9,897 nucleotides of DNA, taken from positions 1-9,897 of the forward strand of contig CAKSEM010000045.1 in assembly GCA_934446485.1 (NCBI GenBank), in the 5' to 3' direction. Below the pieces are notes generated by a model. The model had not been told where the DNA came from, searched no databases, and saw only the letters and a list, made by a program, of their open reading frames with translations. This DNA comes from an uncultured Eubacteriales bacterium. Lineage in GTDB: Bacteria > Bacillota > Clostridia > Oscillospirales > CAG-272. Below, piece after piece: positions 6,879-9,897 of the stretch; the stretch's first letter is position 1, and every line of letters starts with the position of its first letter. The position numbers were made by a program, and so were the translations under genes.

Positions 6879-6907
6879 AGTATATCACAGTGCGGCCGAT
6901 TTGTCAA
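6879..6907 (-). promoter_or_regulatory. Promoter of tRNA-Trp
   Basis: On the minus strand TTGACA (6907-6902), a 17-base spacer and TATACT (6884-6879) form a consensus sigma-A promoter, with TGA before the -10 as an extended element. Transcription would begin near 6872, about 29 bases before the mature tRNA 5' end. A GGCAT/ATGCC hairpin can form in the leader that RNase P would remove. Confidence 0.85.
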
Positions 6908-6991
6908 TAGCTATTCTCGTTTTTCGACGGCAGAGCCGGAGCTGTTCGTCGAAAAGTGTCGTGAAAACCGACTCTCTGCAGCGCATAGACC

Positions 6992-7020
6992 TTGACACGT
7001 CGGCGGTTATGTGCTAATAT
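6992..7020 (+). promoter_or_regulatory. Promoter of the CmpB-like membrane-protein operon
   Basis: TTGACA (6992-6997), a 17-base spacer and TAATAT (7015-7020) form a strong sigma-A promoter with TGC before the -10. The expected start near 7027 leaves a leader of about 27 bases containing AGGAGGTG. No terminator or further promoter is evident before the window end, so it may drive all four downstream genes. Confidence 0.85.
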
Positions 7021-7053
7021 TTATCTTGAGAAATTATCTGCAGGAGGTGCGAC

Positions 7054-8010
7054 GTGAATCTATACAACGCGGCGTGGTACTTCATGATATATTCAGCGGT
7101 AGGCTGGGGAGCGGAGGTGTCGTATGCCGCCGTGTGTCACGGCAGATTTGTGAACCGAGGCTTCCTTTGCGGGCCGGTCTGTCCGATATACGGGATCGGT
7201 GCGATACTTATAATCCTGTGTCTTGCACCTATCGCCGACAGGCTTATCCCGCTCTTTCTTGCTTCGGTGGCGCTGACCTCGGTGCTTGAGCTTGTGACGG
7301 GCTTCGTCCTCGAAAAATACTTCCATACTAAATGGTGGGACTATTCCGAGTTCCCGATGAACATAGGCGGATATGTGTGCCCGAAATTTTCGCTCCTGTG
7401 GGGGCTTGCGTGCGTATTGCTCGTCAGGGTGCTTCACCCGATCATATCTTCGATCGTCGAGCGCGCTCCGCACGGCGCAGGCACGGTAGTGCTGTCGATC
7501 TTCCTTATAGTGCTGTCGGCAGACGTTATAGTTACTCTCGTCAGTCTCTCCTCTCTGCGCAGCTACTTCCGCGGAATCGAGGATACGCAGCGGATCATGC
7601 GCGTTGTGTCGGATCGGCTCGGAAGCACGATATCGGACGAAACCGTGGAGCTGATGTCGAAGAATTCCGGCATTCTGCGTCGGCTCGGCGCGACCTATGA
7701 GGCCGCGGGAGAGCGGCTCACCGTTAAGCGCGACGAGCTGATGAACGCTATAGATTACATATACCGCAGCATAGACCGCAACGGTATAGTTTACCGCCGT
7801 ATCATGAGCGCGTTCCCGGCGATAGCCGACAGATATCGCAAGGCGCAGAGTGCGCTGCGCGAAAAGCTTTCGTCGTCGCGCGCATCTCTTCACGGAACTG
7901 CTGCAGACGGCGGAGAAGCAGCCGACGGAGCGGACGCGCTGTGTGCTGTGAACGAATCGCACGGAAAGGTGAGTGTTCAAGGTGGCTCAGAAGAACAAGA
8001 CAACGTTTGA
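7054..8010 (+). CDS. CmpB-like putative membrane permease (PF06541 family)
   Basis: This 318-residue membrane protein belongs to the family often annotated as putative ABC transporter permease. No ATPase partner is seen here, so transport is unproven. Residues 1-170 contain about five membrane segments (about 5-25, 44-60, 64-85, 112-135 and 143-165). They include family-like stretches GPVCPIYGIGA at 40-50 and KWWDYSEFPMNIGGYVCPKFSLLWG split over 93-117. Residues 171-270 are charged and helical, probably a cytoplasmic coiled region, and 278-318 is a low-complexity tail. The start is a GTG with AGGAGGTG at 7042-7049; residues MNLYNAAWYFMIYSAVGW fit the family opening. Its 3' end overlaps the next gene by 29 bases, which suggests coupled translation. 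The family is widespread in Firmicutes with no firmly established function that I know of. Confidence 0.8.
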   Translation: MNLYNAAWYFMIYSAVGWGAEVSYAAVCHGRFVNRGFLCGPVCPIYGIGAILIILCLAPIADRLIPLFLASVALTSVLELVTGFVLEKYFHTKWWDYSEFPMNIGGYVCPKFSLLWGLACVLLVRVLHPIISSIVERAPHGAGTVVLSIFLIVLSADVIVTLVSLSSLRSYFRGIEDTQRIMRVVSDRLGSTISDETVELMSKNSGILRRLGATYEAAGERLTVKRDELMNAIDYIYRSIDRNGIVYRRIMSAFPAIADRYRKAQSALREKLSSSRASLHGTAADGGEAADGADALCAVNESHGKVSVQGGSEEQDNV

Positions 8011-8197
8011 TGTGAGAGTGGACTCTGCTCTGTACCGCAAGCTGCTCGGCGTATGCGAGCGCGAGGGGTGTACTCTCAATAATTATATGATCCGTATAAT
8101 CCGCTCGAGCGTCGATTACAGCGAGCGCGTGCACGGGCGAATCGATATATCGAAGTACCCCGCCGAGCCGACGCCTTCGGATGAGACGCGGGAATGA
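7982..8197 (+). CDS. Small ribbon-helix-helix DNA-binding-like protein
   Basis: This 71-residue protein has the layout of a ribbon-helix-helix (Arc/MetJ-type) domain. There is a short strand, TFDVRVD, a helix, SALYRKLLGVCEREG, then a T-L-N-N turn and a second helix, YMIRIIRSSVDYSERVHG, with a polar tail. It would bind DNA as a dimer and could regulate its own operon. I choose the GTG at 7982 because AGGTGA lies nine bases upstream and the product then begins MAQKNKTTFDV. A GTG at 7973 in the same frame would add three residues but has poor spacing. It overlaps the membrane-protein gene and is followed nine bases later by the phosphatase start. RHH proteins also serve as antitoxins, but no toxin gene adjoins it. 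The fold is inferred from pattern only. Confidence 0.72.
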   Translation: MAQKNKTTFDVRVDSALYRKLLGVCEREGCTLNNYMIRIIRSSVDYSERVHGRIDISKYPAEPTPSDETRE

Positions 8198-8206
8198 GGT
8201 GACGCG

Positions 8207-8908
8207 GTGCTTTTATACATTGTGCGCCACGGCGAACCCGTCTACGATCCCGATCGACTGACGGAGCTCGGACGCCGCCAGGCGGAGGCTCTCTCGCACA
8301 GGCTTGCCGTTCACGGTCTCGACCGTATATTTACCTCTCCGAACGGGCGTGCGCGAGAGACGGCGGAACCAACCTGTCGTGCGCTCGGAATCAGCCCCGA
8401 GACGGAGCCGTGGATGAGCGAGGATCTCACGTGGAGTGAGTTTTCAAACAACGGTGAGGAGTGGAGCTTTATGGCTGCCGACTGCCGCGAGATGAAATCG
8501 GACTCGATGACATCTCCGGAGGCGCGCTGGTTCGACAGCCCCGCCTTCGCGCGTGCGTCGGCCCCGGAGTCGGGGTGGCAACGGATAGCTGCGGAATCGG
8601 ATCGTTTTACGGAACGGCTCGGATACGTTCGGAGCGGATCCGTCTACAGGATCGATCGGCCGTCGGAGGAACGCATTGCGGCATTTTGCCATCAGGGCTT
8701 CGGATTGACGTGGCTCTCGTACCTTCTCGGTATACACCCGTGTCTGTTCTGGTCGTCCTTTGACATGACGCACAGCGGGGTGACGGTCCTGCACTTTGAG
8801 AATTTTGCTTCGGGATACACGGCGCCGCGCTGTCTGTGCCTGTCCGATACCTCTCACATATTTGCGTCGGGACTTCCGCTGAAGTACCACGGCGAGCTCG
8901 ACTTCTGA
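8207..8908 (+). CDS. Histidine-phosphatase family protein (phosphoglycerate-mutase-like)
   Basis: This 233-residue cytoplasmic protein of histidine phosphatase branch 1 would hydrolyse a phosphate ester through a phosphohistidine. The N-terminal R7-H8-G9 motif supplies the catalytic histidine. R48 lies in SPNGRARETA and H162 in AFCHQGF, matching the family's second arginine and second histidine. The region 75-150 differs from metabolic phosphoglycerate mutases and is rich in Trp and Ser, so this is more likely a broad or unassigned phosphatase than GpmA. The start is GTG at 8207; its GAGGTGA site (8196-8202) overlaps the TGA stop of the ribbon-helix-helix gene, which suggests translational coupling. 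The glycosyltransferase gene follows 25 bases later. The substrate cannot be predicted. Confidence 0.9.
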   Translation: MLLYIVRHGEPVYDPDRLTELGRRQAEALSHRLAVHGLDRIFTSPNGRARETAEPTCRALGISPETEPWMSEDLTWSEFSNNGEEWSFMAADCREMKSDSMTSPEARWFDSPAFARASAPESGWQRIAAESDRFTERLGYVRSGSVYRIDRPSEERIAAFCHQGFGLTWLSYLLGIHPCLFWSSFDMTHSGVTVLHFENFASGYTAPRCLCLSDTSHIFASGLPLKYHGELDF

Positions 8909-8933
8909 ACGGGCGCGTATAGGAGTAATACAA

Positions 8934-9897
8934 ATGAAGATACTTATTTTGTCATGCAATACCGGTCAGGGACACAACTCTGCCGGCAACGCCGTAAAGG
9001 AGGCGCTCGAGGCGCACGGTGTTACCTGTGATATGCTGGATGCTCTTTCGTTCACCAGGCGCAGATACACCTCGCGTCTTGTCAGCGGCACGTACGTTAA
9101 GATGGTATCGGTTGCGCCCGCGGTGTTCGGCGGGATATACAAAGCGGGGGACATGATAAGCTCGCCGCGCTTCAAATCGCCGGTGTACTTTGCGAATGCA
9201 CTTTCGGCGGCTCGCCTCGGCTTCTTCATCGACGCCGGAGGATATGACGGGGTCGTTATGTCGCACGTCTTCCCGGCGGAGACGCTGACGCGGCTCAAGA
9301 TACGCAGACGCACCCGTGTGCGGACGTATGCAGTGGCGACCGACTACACCTGCACTCCGTTCTGGGAGGAGACCGATCCCGATTACTTCTTCATTCCGCA
9401 TGAGGATCTTGCGGAGGAGTTCGCGGCTAAGGGGATCCCGAGAAGCAAGCTCATCCCGACCGGCATACCCGTCGCCTCCAAGTATGACGTGAAGATGCCG
9501 CGGGCGGAGGCACGCGAACAGCTCGGTCTGCCGGCAGATGCGAAGGTGTTCCTCATCATGACCGGAAGCATGGGTTTCGGGGACATTTCGGGCATCGTCT
9601 GGCGGCTGCTGCAGCGGACGGACGGCGAGTTTGTGCGTGTGCTCGTCATGACGGGCAGAAGCGAAAAGCTCCGCCGTCGCATAGAAGATGATTTTGACGG
9701 TGACGAGCGCGTGATACCGGTGCCGTTCACTCTTCAGGTGCCGCTCTATATGGACGCGTGTGACGTGCTCCTTACGAAGCCCGGAGGGCTTACGACGACG
9801 GAAGCTGCGGTGAAGCGCGTGCCGTTCGTTCACACGAAGCCGATTCCGGGGTGCGAGGCGAAGAACGCGCAGTTCTTCTCGTCGCATGGTATGTCGG
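8934..9897 (+). CDS. Diacylglycerol/MGDG-synthase-type glycosyltransferase (partial)
   Basis: The window holds the first 321 residues of a GT28-like glycosyltransferase resembling processive diacylglycerol glucosyltransferases and MGDG synthases, which transfer a sugar from a nucleotide-sugar donor to a membrane lipid at the cytoplasmic face. The N-terminal motif S-C-N-T-G11-Q-G13-H14-N-S-A matches the GxGHxxA signature of the lipid-acceptor domain. A donor-binding domain follows from about residue 195 (FLIMTGSMGFG, then VLVMTGRSEKL), with K282-P-G-G-L-T-T-T-E-A and P305-G-C-E in the usual order. The ATG at 8934 has AGGAG at 8921-8925. The gene runs off the right edge; family members are usually 370-400 residues, so roughly 50-80 are missing. 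It could make membrane glycolipids or a lipid anchor for surface polymers. MurG is unlikely, given the GxGH form and long acceptor domain. Confidence 0.9.
   Translation, partial: MKILILSCNTGQGHNSAGNAVKEALEAHGVTCDMLDALSFTRRRYTSRLVSGTYVKMVSVAPAVFGGIYKAGDMISSPRFKSPVYFANALSAARLGFFIDAGGYDGVVMSHVFPAETLTRLKIRRRTRVRTYAVATDYTCTPFWEETDPDYFFIPHEDLAEEFAAKGIPRSKLIPTGIPVASKYDVKMPRAEAREQLGLPADAKVFLIMTGSMGFGDISGIVWRLLQRTDGEFVRVLVMTGRSEKLRRRIEDDFDGDERVIPVPFTLQVPLYMDACDVLLTKPGGLTTTEAAVKRVPFVHTKPIPGCEAKNAQFFSSHGMS

Noticed and set aside
7093..7980. Minus-strand open frame of 295 codons
   Set aside because: Antisense to the CmpB-like membrane protein, which has its own promoter, ribosome binding site and membrane segments.
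8952..9887. Minus-strand open frame of 311 codons
   Set aside because: Antisense to the glycosyltransferase, whose GxGH, KPGG and PGCE motifs are clear.

Overview
The window looks like a chromosomal segment of a moderately GC-rich anaerobic Clostridia-type Firmicute, plausibly a gut Oscillospiraceae relative. This rests on a flavodiiron protein fused to flavin reductase and rubredoxin, a CmpB-type (PF06541) membrane protein, consensus sigma-A promoters, strong GGAGG ribosome binding sites and several GTG starts. The taxon is an inference; no marker gene is present.

Layout. Positions 1-442 hold no gene I can support. From 5688 down to 443 a minus-strand cluster runs in this order: the three-part flavodiiron protein (5688-3898), a hexapeptide sugar O-acetyltransferase (3880-3266), a Wzz-type chain-length/tyrosine-kinase-like fusion whose nucleotide-binding motifs are eroded (3218-1965), and a Wzx-type flippase (1882-443). 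The last three form a small surface-polysaccharide module that appears to be transcribed behind the oxygen-detoxification gene. The 256-base gap 5689-5944 carries two divergent sigma-A-like promoters. It separates the flavodiiron gene from a plus-strand carboxymuconolactone decarboxylase-family gene (5945-6638), which is broken by two single-base frameshifts.

A perfect 13-bp-stem bidirectional terminator (6737-6765) lies between that pseudogene and a minus-strand tRNA-Trp(CCA) (6843-6771), which has its own consensus promoter. A divergent consensus promoter at 6992-7020 then drives a tight plus-strand series: the CmpB-like membrane protein (7054-8010), an overlapping small ribbon-helix-helix protein (7982-8197), a histidine-phosphatase family protein (8207-8908), and a diacylglycerol/MGDG-synthase-type glycosyltransferase (8934 to the window end, truncated).

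The most notable structure is a pair of 35-bp inverted repeats (32/35 identical, with a 19-bp perfect core). They cover the ribosome binding sites and first codons of the two divergent genes at 5674-5708 and 5925-5959. The repeats enclose both promoters at nearly equal distances from the two start codons. Inversion of the enclosed 216 bp would swap the promoters and leave both start regions intact, which suggests a possible promoter-inverting switch. The second main oddity is the Wzz/BY-kinase fusion, which has lost the Walker A lysine and the other catalytic signatures and looks like a pseudokinase.
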